A stretch of 7,337 bases of DNA from Candidatus Geohydrothermomicrobium daggyaiense (GTDB lineage Bacteria > Actinomycetota > Geothermincolia > Fen-727 > JACVIW01). The notes below the pieces were generated by a model. It searched no databases. It was not told the origin of the DNA and saw nothing but the letters and a program-made list of their open reading frames with translations. Positions 6,590-7,337 of this stretch are shown here, one piece after another. The stretch covers positions 1 to 7,337 of the forward strand of contig JACVIW010000116.1 of assembly GCA_015711695.1 (NCBI GenBank), written 5' to 3'. Position 1 is the stretch's first letter. Every line of letters begins with the position of its first letter. Position numbers and translations under genes: made by a program.

Positions 6590-7337
6590 CTAATCGTTGT
6601 CGTTATCCACTTCCTGGATACTTTTCAATATTCTACCAAGGGTTTTTTTGAGTTCCCTGCCTGGTTTCCCCGGGTTTTTTATCAAAATCTCACCGGTGTT
6701 TGCTGCGAGCCTGAAGGGGAAGCTCTTTTCCGGGATTACACCGCTGGCTCTTAACCCAAGGTAGGATTCAATTTCATTTCTTATAATTACATCCCTATTT
6801 CCGAGTGAGCGGTTTATTACTAGATTTATTCTTTGTTTTCCATTGTTCAAGGACTCTATGAGCTGCTTTGCTCGTAAAAGCGCCGAGATATCCGGCGTAG
6901 TTATTAGAACTGTTCGGTCAAGCATTTCCGCGAAGTGTGATGTGAAATGGTCCGTCGATGGAGGCAAATCTAAAATAATATATTCAAACGCTTTCCTCGC
7001 GGAGTCAATGACCCTTTGGACGCTGACAAAATCAATGTCGTTTGGGATAGTTCCTTCCTTGGGAGCTCCGAGCACGAAAACCCCGTCTTCGCTTAAAGTG
7101 GCTGTTTTATAAAAGACCTTTGTGTCAAGTATATCGCCAAAAACTGCTAGGTCCGTGATCCGAAATCTTATTTTCCCTGGATCGAGGTTTAACCTCAAAG
7201 GAAGGTCTCCGCAGATATGATCCAGATCAACGGAAAGGACTGAGTAACCAAGCGATGTTGCAAGCACACAAAACTCAGCCGCCATGGTAGTGGTGCCGAC
7301 ACCGCCCTTTGCTCCTTTGAAGGCGAGTATGTTTGCT
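6590..7337 (-). CDS. cpaE: CpaE/TadZ-like MinD-family ATPase (5' partial)
   Basis: A ParA/MinD-superfamily protein that positions the Tad pilus machine at the cell envelope. The frame is open to the right edge. Codons before the ATG at 7285 read ANILAFKGAKGGVGTTT and contain the deviant Walker A (KGGVGTTT, bases 7309-7286), so that ATG is internal and the true start lies outside. About 248 residues are present. After the P-loop come VDLDHICGDLPLRLNL (the VDLD...GDL pattern of CpaE), then EYIILDLPPSTDHFT (Walker B/switch II), DRTVLITTPDISALLRAKQLIE, INLVINR and a C-terminal part with RLAANTGEILIKNPGKPG, as in CpaE. Any N-terminal receiver-like domain, common in CpaE, would lie beyond the edge. 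The gene ends with TAG at 6592-6590, 284 nt before tadA. Other MinD-type proteins share the fold; the neighbours make CpaE by far the best call. Confidence 0.9.
   Translation of the reverse strand, partial: ANILAFKGAKGGVGTTTMAAEFCVLATSLGYSVLSVDLDHICGDLPLRLNLDPGKIRFRITDLAVFGDILDTKVFYKTATLSEDGVFVLGAPKEGTIPNDIDFVSVQRVIDSARKAFEYIILDLPPSTDHFTSHFAEMLDRTVLITTPDISALLRAKQLIESLNNGKQRINLVINRSLGNRDVIIRNEIESYLGLRASGVIPEKSFPFRLAANTGEILIKNPGKPGRELKKTLGRILKSIQEVDNDND

Noticed and set aside
7283..7285. ATG at 7285 as the start of cpaE
   Set aside because: It would exclude the KGGVGTTT P-loop encoded in frame immediately upstream.

Overview
The window is bacterial DNA of moderate GC content. It holds two unrelated gene blocks that face each other. 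The genes are compact, use AGA/AGG codons freely, and include one TTG start. Nothing here fixes the phylum. The combination of a Tad-type pilus assembly cluster and a two-subunit, OadA/PycB-type biotin carboxylase suggests a chromosomal segment of an environmental or uncultured bacterium. That placement is inference.

Left block, + strand (1-3092): a 5'-truncated gene for an OadA/PycB-type carboxyltransferase that ends in its own biotinyl domain, followed 3 nt later by a complete biotin carboxylase gene (AccC/PycA type, TTG start). Together they supply all the activities of a biotin-dependent carboxylase: ATP-dependent carboxylation of biotin, a biotin carrier, and transfer to a 2-oxoacid. A two-subunit pyruvate carboxylase making oxaloacetate is the most likely assignment. 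The C-terminal biotinyl domain carries the 'thumb' signature of acetyl-CoA carboxylase BCCP (AccB), not the plain lipoyl-like domain expected on OadA/PycB.

Middle (3093-3226): a short convergent intergenic region with two adjacent hairpins. The first is followed by six T and is a plausible terminator for the carboxylase operon.

Right block, - strand (7337 down to 3227): four genes of a Tad/Flp (type IVc) pilus or secretion machine in the usual order: cpaE/tadZ (5' end outside the window), cpaF/tadA (assembly ATPase), tadB and tadC (inner-membrane platform proteins). tadA-tadB-tadC are tightly packed, with a TAATG junction and then a 17-nt gap holding a strong Shine-Dalgarno. No pilin, prepilin peptidase, secretin or TadD/TadG gene lies in the window.

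The 284-nt gap between cpaE and tadA (6306-6589) is the main unexplained stretch. On the - strand it has a near-perfect sigma70 promoter (TTGACT, 17-nt spacer, TATAAT) only about 24 nt upstream of tadA. Four TGCTT(G) elements surround the -10, and a 10-bp-spaced tandem repeat lies just upstream of the -35. The tadABC ATPase/platform module therefore looks separately transcribed, and possibly separately regulated, from cpaE. I see no CRISPR array, tRNA, rRNA or intact mobile element.
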